DNA from: Hephaestia mangrovi
GTDB lineage: Bacteria; Pseudomonadota; Alphaproteobacteria; Sphingomonadales; Sphingomonadaceae
Reading direction: 5' to 3'
Assembly: GCF_019880555.1 (NCBI RefSeq)
Contig: NZ_JAINVU010000003.1
Location: 168,501-232,500, forward strand
DNA length: 64,000 nucleotides
Of this stretch, positions 26,953 to 34,422 are shown piece by piece; the stretch's first letter is position 1; every line of letters begins with the position of its first letter. The position numbers and the translations under genes were made by a program. The notes under the pieces are model-generated. The model worked only from the letters and a program-made list of their open reading frames with translations, searched no databases and had not been told where the DNA came from.

Positions 26953-27765
26953 TCACACGAAATCCACAAACCGGCCGAGTCGTGCCCCGCTTGCCGCCAC
27001 GCGCTCGCGCACGGCCGCGGCGGTCAATGCCTCGAACTCGGCGCGGTAGCGATAGCCGGGCGCATGTCCCGCCCAGTCATCGCGAACCGCGGGGTGGAGA
27101 TAGAGTTCGTTGAGCCCGTCTGAAACCCCTGCCAGCGCTTCCAGCGTGCGCGCTGTGTCCATTCGGCCACTCTCGGCCAGCCCGAATACGCGATCGGGCG
27201 CGACCAGCCCGGCACGCGCCGCGCGGGCACGCAGGCGCCGGGCGAAGGCGACCGCCAGCCGCGCCGAACCGCCGGGCGGGCCCGGCTCGATCGGCGTGCG
27301 GATCGCGCGCGCGCCGTGACGGCGAGCGGCGTCGATCACCAGCCGGCCGATCACCGGATGGACGTGAAAATGTTTGTGCGCGTTGACGTGATCGAACGGC
27401 AAGCCGGTCGCGGCGAAAGCGGCGAACTGCGCCTCGATCTCGGCGGCAAGCTGGCGGCGAACGGCCGGGCTGATCGCGAACTTTACGCCCGCGAGCGCCA
27501 TGTTGGTGCGGAAATGGCCGGCGTCGTCGACCAGATCGGGCACCTCGTCGGGCGGCAGCGCGGGGCGCCCCTCGACCAGCACCAGATGCAGGCCGACGCC
27601 GAGCCGCGGCAACCGCCGCGCCCGCGCGACCGCATCGTCGGCGGCCTTGCCGGTCACCATCAGGCTGGCGGCGGTCAGCACGCCGTCGCGATGCGCGATC
27701 TCGATTGCTTCGTTGACCGCCTCGTCCGCGCCGAAATCGTCGGCGGTGACGACGAGATCGATCAA
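26953..27765 (-). CDS. hpnK: Hopanoid biosynthesis deacetylase HpnK (YdjC/ChbG family)
   Basis: A 270-residue enzyme of the YdjC-like carbohydrate deacetylase family. Metal and catalytic motifs are TADDFGAD near the N-terminus, GLHLVLVEG and NAHKHFHVHP. HpnK removes the acetyl group from N-acetylglucosaminyl bacteriohopanetetrol made by HpnI. It overlaps the hpnJ stop by 4 bases (ATGA). The C-terminal YLHPAVRDDW is also typical of the family. Its place between hpnJ and the diiron gene makes the latter a candidate for a step after deacetylation. Confidence 0.93.
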   Translation of the reverse strand: MIDLVVTADDFGADEAVNEAIEIAHRDGVLTAASLMVTGKAADDAVARARRLPRLGVGLHLVLVEGRPALPPDEVPDLVDDAGHFRTNMALAGVKFAISPAVRRQLAAEIEAQFAAFAATGLPFDHVNAHKHFHVHPVIGRLVIDAARRHGARAIRTPIEPGPPGGSARLAVAFARRLRARAARAGLVAPDRVFGLAESGRMDTARTLEALAGVSDGLNELYLHPAVRDDWAGHAPGYRYRAEFEALTAAAVRERVAASGARLGRFVDFV

Positions 27766-29213
27766 GCCGCTTCCTTCCGCCGGCGCAGGAAATCGAAGAA
27801 CTCGACGCCTTCGCGCAGGCGGCGCTTCATCATGCTCCAGTCGGTCAGCATCTCGCCCATGATCGCGCCGATCTTGCGCGGGCGGAAGTAGAAGCGCTTG
27901 TAGAATTCCTCGACCTTGTCGAAGATCACCGCCGAAGACAGGTGCGGATAGGAAAGCTGCGCAATCTGGTTGCCGCCGTCGGTCAACAGATGGTCGCCGC
28001 CGTCGAACCAGCCGTTCTCGACCGCCTGATTGTAGAGGAAGGTGCCGGGATAAGGTGCCGCAAGGCTGACCTGGATCGTATAGGGATTGAGCTCGATCGC
28101 GTATCGGATCGTCTCCTCGATCGTCTCCAGCGTCTCGCCGGGGAGGCCGAGGATGAAGGTGCCGTGGATCGTCAGCCCCAGCGCATGGGCATCCTTGGTG
28201 AATTGCCGCGCGACATCAGTGCGCAGGCCCTTCTTGATGTTGTGCAGGATTTTCTGGTTGCCGCTTTCATAGCCGACCAGCAGCACGCGGCAGCCGCCTT
28301 CCTTCATCGCCTTCAGCACCGGCTGCGGCACGTTCGCCTTGGCGTTGCAGCCCCAGGTGACATCGAAGCCCTTCTTGCCGAACCCCAGCTTGGCCAGTTC
28401 CCCCGACAGCTCGACGACGAAATCATGCGCGTCGGCCAGCGTATCGTCGTCGAAGAAAATCTCCTTCACCTCGGGCATCTCGCGCAGGATGTATTTCACC
28501 TCCTCGATCACCTTGGGCACGCTGCGGTGGCGATAGCGGTGACCGCTGATCGTCTGCGGCCAGAGGCAGAAGGTGCAGCGGCTCTTGCAGCCGCGCCCGG
28601 TGTAGAACGAGATATAGGGGTGGCGCTGATAGCCGCCGTAATATTTCGAGGTGTCAAGGTCGCGCTTGTAGATCGGCGAGACCATCGGCAGCACGTCCAT
28701 GTCCTCGATCTGCGCGCGATCCTTGTTGCGGATGAACTCGCCGCCGGGTGCGCGCCAGGTGATGCCGTCGACCTCCGCCAGCGGCATGCCGTTGGCGATA
28801 TCGACGATGGTGAAATCATATTCCTCGCGCGCGACGAAATCGATGTGCTCGCTCGCCGCCAGGCTCTTGTCGGGCTCGACCGCGACCTTGGCACCGACGA
28901 AGCCGATCAGAATGTTCGGGTTGCGCTCCTTGATCAGCGCGGCGGTGCGGATGTCCTGATTGAAGCTCGGCGTCGAGGTGTGGAGGATGACGAGATCGCG
29001 TTCGTCGAATTCATGCGCGATATCGTCCCACGACAGATCATGCGCAGGCGCGTCAATCAGCTTCGAGCCCTCGACCATCGCGGCGGGCTGCGCCAGCCAG
29101 GTCGGATACCAGAAGCTCTTCACCTCGCGCTTCATCTGGTAGCGCGCGCCGGCGCCTCCATCATAACCGTCGAACGAGGGAGCCTGGAGGAACAGCGTGC
29201 GCAGCATAGACAT
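27762..29213 (-). CDS. hpnJ: Hopanoid biosynthesis radical SAM protein HpnJ
   Basis: A 483-residue enzyme with an N-terminal cobalamin-binding-type domain (MLRTLFLQAPSFDGYDGG, DLVILHTSTPSFNQDIR) and a central radical-SAM domain with the CX3CX2C motif GRGCKSRCTFCLWPQ. HpnJ is required to turn the glucosamine-linked hopanoid into the cyclitol ether by ring contraction. The ATG at 29213 follows the hpnI stop by 5 bases; an ATG two codons later is also possible. It overlaps hpnK by 4 bases. The Trp-rich N-terminal SFWYPTWLAQPAAMVEG is characteristic of this group. Confidence 0.94.
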   Translation of the reverse strand: MSMLRTLFLQAPSFDGYDGGAGARYQMKREVKSFWYPTWLAQPAAMVEGSKLIDAPAHDLSWDDIAHEFDERDLVILHTSTPSFNQDIRTAALIKERNPNILIGFVGAKVAVEPDKSLAASEHIDFVAREEYDFTIVDIANGMPLAEVDGITWRAPGGEFIRNKDRAQIEDMDVLPMVSPIYKRDLDTSKYYGGYQRHPYISFYTGRGCKSRCTFCLWPQTISGHRYRHRSVPKVIEEVKYILREMPEVKEIFFDDDTLADAHDFVVELSGELAKLGFGKKGFDVTWGCNAKANVPQPVLKAMKEGGCRVLLVGYESGNQKILHNIKKGLRTDVARQFTKDAHALGLTIHGTFILGLPGETLETIEETIRYAIELNPYTIQVSLAAPYPGTFLYNQAVENGWFDGGDHLLTDGGNQIAQLSYPHLSSAVIFDKVEEFYKRFYFRPRKIGAIMGEMLTDWSMMKRRLREGVEFFDFLRRRKEAA

Positions 29214-29218
29214 TTCTC

Positions 29219-30346
29219 TCACTTGGCCGAGACGCGGCCGCCGGCTTCCATTGTAAGCGCGCGCCCGCGCCATTCAACCGATCGTGCGAACAGGCTTGCA
29301 ACGAAAACGGCAAAACTGAACAAGTCGCGCAGCGGCAGCAGCAACACCGAACCGCGCGTGCCGGCAATTCGGTCGACCCGCCCGGCGAGCAGCGCCCGCA
29401 GCGCCAGCGTCAACGCCACTACCGCCAGCCCCGCCGCCGGATGCACGATCGTGCCGAGCAGCCCGAACGGCAGCGGCAGCGCAATGGCGCTCAGCGCATA
29501 GGCCGCCGGCACCACCGCGCGCACCGTCGCTCCCCAGCGCAGCTCGTGCCGCCACAGCGCGCCGAGCGTCGCATCGTCCGACGCATGGGTGACGAGCATG
29601 GGCGGAATCGCGACCTCGAGTCCCAGCGCCGCCACCGCCTCGCCGATCGCATAATCGTCGGCGAGCACGTCGGCCAGCGCCTCGAATCCACCGATTGCCC
29701 GAAGCGTCTCGCCCGTGAACGCGATCGTCGAGCCCATGCACGGCCGCCCCAGCCCGCGCGCCACCCCGAACACCGCGCCGGGCAGGAATTGATAGCTCAG
29801 CCCCATCGCGCCGAATCGCGACCACCAGCCGGCGTCGCCGCGCCCGCGATAAAGGCAGCTCACCGCGCCGACGCCGGGGCGGTCGAGCGCGCCGAGCACC
29901 CGCGCGAGGTAATCGGGCGCAACCGCGATGTCGCTGTCGCTCATCACCACGATCGGATGCGCGATATGACGGCTCATGTTGATGAGATTGGCAACCTTGC
30001 CTGAAGCGCCATGCAATGTGTCGTCGACCACCAGGTCGATTCGCGCCGCCGGTAAGTGCGATCGCAACGCCTCGACAGCGGCGATCGCCGGATCGTCGGC
30101 ACGCTGCACCCCGCACAGCAACTGGATCGGCCCCTCATGCGCCTGATCCAGAAAACTGGCGAGATTCTCCGCGAGTCGCGGTTCGGCGCCGTGCAGCGGC
30201 TTGAGTAACGTCACTGCCTCGCGCCGCCCCAGCGCAAGCGATGATGTGGCGAAGAACCGCGGCAGCGTCCACGCCGCCGCCAACGTATAGCCGCAGCCCG
30301 CCAGCGCCACCGCGAGCACCATCCAGCCGAGGGTCGACAGCACCAT
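29219..30346 (-). CDS. hpnI: Hopanoid biosynthesis glycosyltransferase HpnI
   Basis: A 375-residue membrane-bound family-2 glycosyltransferase related to ceramide glucosyltransferases. It has an N-terminal helix (about 5-28), the catalytic domain with the DxD-like motif VMSDSDIAV, a second acidic motif LADDYAIGEA and a QxxRW-like RHELRW, and two or three C-terminal helices. HpnI adds N-acetylglucosamine to bacteriohopanetetrol. It is the first gene of the leftward operon hpnI-J-K-diiron-hpnL-dxs-DUF2141-hpnN. Its promoter must lie in the 144 bases shared with the divergent rpsT gene. Confidence 0.93.
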   Translation of the reverse strand: MVLSTLGWMVLAVALAGCGYTLAAAWTLPRFFATSSLALGRREAVTLLKPLHGAEPRLAENLASFLDQAHEGPIQLLCGVQRADDPAIAAVEALRSHLPAARIDLVVDDTLHGASGKVANLINMSRHIAHPIVVMSDSDIAVAPDYLARVLGALDRPGVGAVSCLYRGRGDAGWWSRFGAMGLSYQFLPGAVFGVARGLGRPCMGSTIAFTGETLRAIGGFEALADVLADDYAIGEAVAALGLEVAIPPMLVTHASDDATLGALWRHELRWGATVRAVVPAAYALSAIALPLPFGLLGTIVHPAAGLAVVALTLALRALLAGRVDRIAGTRGSVLLLPLRDLFSFAVFVASLFARSVEWRGRALTMEAGGRVSAK

Positions 30347-30393
30347 GCCGCTGCTCCTATCGAAGCCGTGCCGCGCTGGATAGGCGCATGTGG

Positions 30394-30422
30394 TTGACCA
30401 AAGCCCCGTGTCTCGCTAGAGG
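30394..30422 (+). promoter_or_regulatory. Probable rpsT promoter
   Basis: TTGACC at 30394-30399 and TAGAGG at 30417-30422 are separated by 17 bases. This is a good alphaproteobacterial housekeeping promoter about 70 bases upstream of the rpsT start. Confidence 0.5.
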
Positions 30423-30490
30423 CACCGCCTTGACGGGGCGCGGATGCGATTCTGCGGCCCTTTTTCATTGGCGATATATTCGAGGACGGC

Positions 30491-30754
30491 ATGGCGAACA
30501 CGCCACAGGCGAAGAAGCGTATCCGGCGGAACGACCGCCGCGCGACCATCAATGCGACCCGCGTTTCGCGGCTCCGCACCTTCATCAAGAAGGTCGAGGC
30601 GGCGCTTGAGGCCGGCGACAAGCAGGCCGCGACTGCGGCGCTTGCCGCCGTTCAGCCCGAGCTGGCGCGCGGCGTCGCCAAGGGCGTCGTCCACAAGAAC
30701 ACCGCGGCGCGCAAGTTCTCGCGCCTCACCAAGCGGGTCGGCGCGCTCGCCTGA
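30491..30754 (+). CDS. rpsT: 30S ribosomal protein S20
   Basis: An 87-residue basic protein with the S20 start [20 protein letters not shown] and the C-terminal [20 protein letters not shown]. Length is standard. The ribosome site GAGGA precedes the ATG. The gene is followed by a strong terminator and then dnaA, an order common in alphaproteobacteria. S20 binds 16S rRNA early in small-subunit assembly. Confidence 0.97.
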   Translation: MANTPQAKKRIRRNDRRATINATRVSRLRTFIKKVEAALEAGDKQAATAALAAVQPELARGVAKGVVHKNTAARKFSRLTKRVGALA

Positions 30755-30771
30755 TCCTGCTTGAGCGATCG

Positions 30772-30812
30772 AAAAGGGCTCGTCGGACGCTGTTCGGCGA
30801 GCCCTTTTCGTT
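30772..30812 (+). terminator. Rho-independent terminator after rpsT
   Basis: An 11-bp perfect stem (AAAAGGGCTCG at 30772-30782, CGAGCCCTTTT at 30798-30808) with a 15-base loop. The T-run is part of the 3' arm and continues as CGTT. Confidence 0.88.
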
Positions 30813-30851
30813 GTGCGCCGCACCCAACCTGCGCCCCATTCGAAAAGCGAG

Positions 30852-31006
30852 GATTCGCCGCGATTCGCGATTGCTAGTCATGCCGAGTCCGCAATATTAC
30901 AGCCTCAAATCAGCGCCTTGTTAAATAGTTGACGGGTTTCTGCGGCAAATGCCGAGTCAACCGGAATTATTTCAGAAATCTGACAGTTGGTGGACTTGAT
31001 CGACTC
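30852..31006. promoter_or_regulatory. Cluster of five GANTC sites upstream of dnaA
   Basis: GANTC, the CcrM adenine-methylation site of alphaproteobacteria, occurs at 30852-30856, 30862-30866, 30885-30889, 30954-30958 and 31002-31006. A random 155-base stretch would hold fewer than one. The last site lies in the spacer of the predicted dnaA promoter. In Caulobacter dnaA transcription responds to the methylation state of such sites; the same is inferred here. Confidence 0.5.
30928..30961. repeat. Nested inverted repeats in the dnaA leader region
   Basis: GTTGAC (30928-30933) pairs with GTCAAC (30956-30961); inside, CGGCA (30943-30947) pairs with TGCCG (30950-30954). The region is AT-richer than its surroundings. 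It lies upstream of the predicted dnaA promoter and could be a protein-binding site. Confidence 0.35.
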
Positions 31007-31023
31007 ACGCGACTGTCCATAAT
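30996..31023 (+). promoter_or_regulatory. Probable dnaA promoter
   Basis: TTGATC at 30996-31001 and CATAAT at 31018-31023 are spaced by 16 bases, giving a leader of about 145 bases before the GTG of dnaA. One GANTC methylation site (31002-31006) abuts the -35 box. Confidence 0.45.
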
Positions 31024-31175
31024 CGACCTTCTCGCCGCGGCGGTGCTCATCACCGCGGCTCACAGCACAGCGACATTTGTCAGCCGGACGGCACTTCCGG
31101 CTGCGGGATGATGTTGCCTCGCGAACATCGGACTGGCCGGGGGGCCTGTGCCGGATATGAGGGGAGACCGAACGG

Positions 31176-32570
31176 GTGACGGCACGCGAGGCATTGGCAG
31201 ATCGAAGCGGGGATGTCGCGGCCGCCTGGGCGCGCGTGCGACAGCATCTGCGCGAATCGGCCGGCGCGCGGCTGTTCGATCAATGGCTCAAGCCGATGGA
31301 GCTGGTCGAAACCGGCGAGGCTGATTCGATTCACCTGGCCCTACCCAGCGCGTTCATGACTAACTGGGTCAAAAGTCATTATGCCGAGCGTCTGCTGCAG
31401 GAATTTCGGGCGCTGATCCCGGACGTCCGCGCCGTTTCGATCGAAACGCGCCGCGCCACGCCCGCTCCTGCGGTCCTCAAGGCCGAGGCAGCGCCGGCTG
31501 GCAACATCACCACCTTGCGGGCCGCAAAGCCGGCCGAGACGGCGCCGCCGCCGGTGCTCGATTCGCGCTTCACCTTCGATCGCTTCGTCGTCGATGCGTC
31601 GAACCGCGTCGCGTTCAATGCCGCGCAGGCGCTCGCCGAGCCGGGCGCGCCACGGTTTAGCCCGCTCTACCTCCACAGCGGCACCGGCCAGGGCAAGACC
31701 CATCTGATGCACGCCATCGGCCACGCCTTTCTCGCCGCCAATCCGGGTGCCGCGGTGATCGCGATGTCCGCCGAGCGCTTCATGTTCGAGTTCGTGACGG
31801 CGCTGCGCGCGCGCGACACGCTGGCGTTCAAGCAGCGCCTGCGCAATGCCGACCTGCTGCTGATCGATGACCTGCAGTTCATCGCCGGCAAGGATTCGAC
31901 CCAGGAGGAATTCTTCCACACGGTCAACGAGTTCATGATCGCCGGCAAGCGGCTGGTGATCACCGCCGATCGCTGCCCGCAGGCGCTGGACGGCGTCGAG
32001 CCGCGGATCGTCTCGCGGCTGTCGGGCGGGCTCGTCGCCGATATCAAGCCGCCCGAGCCGGGCCTGCGCCGCGCGATTCTCGAGCGTCGCCGCGCCGAGC
32101 TCGTCGATACGCCGGTGCCCGACGAGGTGATCGATCTGCTGTCGAGCCGGATCACGACCAACATCCGCGAGCTCGAAGGCGCGTTCAACCGTGTCGTCGC
32201 TTATGCCCAGCTCACCGGCGAGGCGATCGACCTCGATTTCACCGCTGCGACGCTCGGCGACGTGCTGCGCGGCAGCCAGCGGCGGATCACGATCGACGAG
32301 ATCCAGCGCGCTGTCTCGGCGCATTTCGACCTCAAGCCGCTCGACCTCGTCTCCGCCCGGCGCGCCCGCGTGGTCGCCCGGCCGCGGCAGATCGCGATGT
32401 ATCTCGCCAAGCGGCTGACGACGCGCTCGCTGCCCGAGATCGGCCGCAAGTTCGGCGGTCGCGACCATTCGACGGTGATCCATGCCGTGCGCCGCGTCGA
32501 GGAACTGCGCGACGCCGATCGGGAGGTCGACGGCGCAGTCCGGCTGCTGATGCGCGAGCTTGAGGGCTGA
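31176..32570 (+). CDS. dnaA: Chromosomal replication initiator protein DnaA
   Basis: A 464-residue AAA+ protein that melts the replication origin. Domain I is at 1-80 (AAWARVRQHLRESAGARLFD) and a short Ala/Pro-rich domain II follows. Domain III has a Walker A HSGTGQGKTHLMHAIGHAF, slightly unlike the usual GGVGLGKTH, and Walker B LLLIDDLQFIAGK. Domain IV carries the DNA-binding signature GGRDHSTVIHAVRRVEEL. The GTG start has GGGGAGA 8 bases upstream. No consensus DnaA boxes were seen in the 421-base upstream region, so the origin is probably elsewhere. A terminator follows directly. Confidence 0.97.
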   Translation: MTAREALADRSGDVAAAWARVRQHLRESAGARLFDQWLKPMELVETGEADSIHLALPSAFMTNWVKSHYAERLLQEFRALIPDVRAVSIETRRATPAPAVLKAEAAPAGNITTLRAAKPAETAPPPVLDSRFTFDRFVVDASNRVAFNAAQALAEPGAPRFSPLYLHSGTGQGKTHLMHAIGHAFLAANPGAAVIAMSAERFMFEFVTALRARDTLAFKQRLRNADLLLIDDLQFIAGKDSTQEEFFHTVNEFMIAGKRLVITADRCPQALDGVEPRIVSRLSGGLVADIKPPEPGLRRAILERRRAELVDTPVPDEVIDLLSSRITTNIRELEGAFNRVVAYAQLTGEAIDLDFTAATLGDVLRGSQRRITIDEIQRAVSAHFDLKPLDLVSARRARVVARPRQIAMYLAKRLTTRSLPEIGRKFGGRDHSTVIHAVRRVEELRDADREVDGAVRLLMRELEG

Positions 32571-32578
32571 TACGAAAA

Positions 32579-32612
32579 AGGCCGGCCCGCAACGCCGGAC
32601 CGGCCTGTTTTC
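32579..32612. terminator. Terminator between dnaA and the convergent DUF4136 gene
   Basis: A 7-bp stem AGGCCGG (32579-32585) / CCGGCCT (32600-32606) flanked by AAAAA on the left and GTTTT on the right, so it can work in both directions. Confidence 0.75.
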
Positions 32613-32630
32613 CTAACCGCGATCGCGTTT

Positions 32631-33266
32631 TCAGCGCCGGTCGGGCTGCACCGTGATCTTGACCGTCTCGCCACTGTTGCCCGGAAAGCCGGTGAACATG
32701 GCTTCGACCAGCTGCGGCACCAATTTGGGCAGCGAATCGGTGTTCGAATGCGCTTGGGCCCGGCCCTGGAACACCTGCTTGCCGTCGGCGGTGCGATCGA
32801 TGTCGAGATCGAGCTCGCTGGTGTAGACGGTGTAGCTGTGGACGTCGCCATAGCCGTAGCCGGGGCCGAACAGGAACGGATCATGCCAGCCCCAGCCCCA
32901 GCCGCGATAGCCCCAGAAGCCCCCGCCCCACGGTCCGCCCCCCCACGGGCCCCACGGATCGGGATCGCTGACGATCTTCTCGCGGCCATGATCGACCATA
33001 TAGTGCATGTCGACGACGAGATCGGCCGAGGCCGGATCGCTCGCGCGCTGATAGCCCTGCTGGATCATGTGCTGGGCGACGATGTCGGCATAATGCTGGA
33101 ATTCCAGGCTGCCGTCGAGGTTCGGGTCTTTCGACTGCACCACGAAGGTCTGGCCGGTGGGCGCGCTCAACTGCTGGAAACGCGAGACGCGCGTGTTAAG
33201 GCCGGTCGCGCAACCCGACAGCGCGAGCGCGGCGGCAGCGGTAGCGAAGATCAGGGATTTTTTCAT
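32631..33266 (-). CDS. DUF4136 domain lipoprotein
   Basis: A 211-residue outer-membrane or periplasmic lipoprotein. MKKSLIFATAAAALALSGC gives a lipobox with Cys19. The domain starts at TRVSRFQQLSAPTGQTFVV, has ASADLVVDMHYMVDHG, then a glycine/tryptophan-rich insertion (WGPWGGGPWGGGFWGYRGWG) and the closing IDRTADGKQVFQGRAQA. The ATG at 33266 is preferred to a GTG two codons earlier because it gives a classic signal peptide. DUF4136 proteins are abundant but unassigned. The Gly/Trp insert may be flexible and surface-exposed. Confidence 0.85.
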   Translation of the reverse strand: MKKSLIFATAAAALALSGCATGLNTRVSRFQQLSAPTGQTFVVQSKDPNLDGSLEFQHYADIVAQHMIQQGYQRASDPASADLVVDMHYMVDHGREKIVSDPDPWGPWGGGPWGGGFWGYRGWGWGWHDPFLFGPGYGYGDVHSYTVYTSELDLDIDRTADGKQVFQGRAQAHSNTDSLPKLVPQLVEAMFTGFPGNSGETVKITVQPDRR

Positions 33267-33380
33267 GGACACGCGACCTCTTGGCGGAATTCCGGCAAAC
33301 TGAACAAAGTTATTCTCTGTCTACCACAGCGCCATGAATAGCAGTTGAACGCTGCTGCGCAACGCTTCGTCGTCACGCCC

Positions 33381-34388
33381 TCAAACCTGCAATCCGATCG
33401 CCCGCTGCGCCTCGGCCAGGGTCGGCGCGGCGCGCGCCGCGGCTTGCGCGGCCCCTTGGGCGAGGTGCCGCCCGACCGCCTCGCGGTCGTCCAGCAATTG
33501 CGTGAAGCGATCGCGAATCGGCCCGATCACGGAGATCGCGAGATCGGCCAGCGCGGGCTTGAACGCGCCGAACCCCTGCCCGGCGAAATCGGCCAGCACC
33601 GCCTCGGCGCTGGTATCGGCAAGCGCTGCATAAATCGTCACCAGGTTGCGCGCTTCCGGCCGCTCGTCGAGTCCGGCCATCTCGCCGGGCAACGGCTCGG
33701 GATCGGTGCGCGCCTTGCGGAATTTCTGCGCGATCGCCTCGTCGCTGTCGGTCAGGTGGATGCGGCTCGCTTCCGACGGGTCGGACTTGGACATCTTCGC
33801 CGAACCGTCGCGCAAGGACATGATCCGCGGCGCCGCCGCCGAAACCAGCGGCTCGGGCAGCGGAAACAGCTCGACGCCGAAATCCTGATTGAACTTGGTC
33901 GCGATGTCGCGCGCCAGTTCGAGATGCTGCTTCTGGTCGTGGCCGACCGGGACGTGCGTCGTCTTGTAGACCAGCACGTCGGCAGCCATCAGCACCGGAT
34001 ACGTGAACAGCCCGACCGATTGCCCGTCGCGATCCTTGCCGGCCTTGTCCTTCCACTGCGTCATGCGATTGAGCCAGCCCATCCGCGCCGTTCCGCCGAG
34101 CAGCCAGGCAAGCTCGCTGTGCGCCGGCACCCGCGCCTGGTTGAACAGGATAGACTTGGCCGGATCGATTCCGCAGGCGATCAGCGCGGCCGCCATCTCG
34201 ATCGTGTTGGCGGCAAGCTCGGCCGGCACCACCGGCTGCGTCAGCGCGTGGAGATCGGCGAGGAAAAACAGGCATTCGCCGCCGCTCGCCGCGACGTCGT
34301 CCTGCATCGCCACCCATTGCTTGATGGCGCCCAGATAGTTGCCGAGGTGCAGGTTTCCGGTGGGCTGGATGCCCGAGACGACACGCAT
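33381..34388 (-). CDS. trpS: Tryptophan--tRNA ligase
   Basis: A 335-residue class I aminoacyl-tRNA synthetase. The HIGH-like motif is in PTGNLHLGNYLGAIKQW, KMSKS is in SAKMSKSDPSE, and GHDQKQHLELARDIA is the Trp-specific segment. Three in-frame ATGs lie within 12 bases (34388, 34394, 34400); the innermost gives the conserved start MRVVSGIQPTG. None has a strong ribosome site. The gene follows murJ by 34 bases on the same strand and may be co-transcribed with it. Confidence 0.96.
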   Translation of the reverse strand: MRVVSGIQPTGNLHLGNYLGAIKQWVAMQDDVAASGGECLFFLADLHALTQPVVPAELAANTIEMAAALIACGIDPAKSILFNQARVPAHSELAWLLGGTARMGWLNRMTQWKDKAGKDRDGQSVGLFTYPVLMAADVLVYKTTHVPVGHDQKQHLELARDIATKFNQDFGVELFPLPEPLVSAAAPRIMSLRDGSAKMSKSDPSEASRIHLTDSDEAIAQKFRKARTDPEPLPGEMAGLDERPEARNLVTIYAALADTSAEAVLADFAGQGFGAFKPALADLAISVIGPIRDRFTQLLDDREAVGRHLAQGAAQAAARAAPTLAEAQRAIGLQV

Positions 34389-34422
34389 GTTCATAGGCAT
34401 GCGCTGTCGCCGGTCGCGCCCG

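Noticed and set aside
30755..31175. The region upstream of dnaA as a possible replication origin
   Set aside because: No TTATCCACA-type DnaA boxes were seen. The features fit a regulated dnaA promoter rather than an origin.
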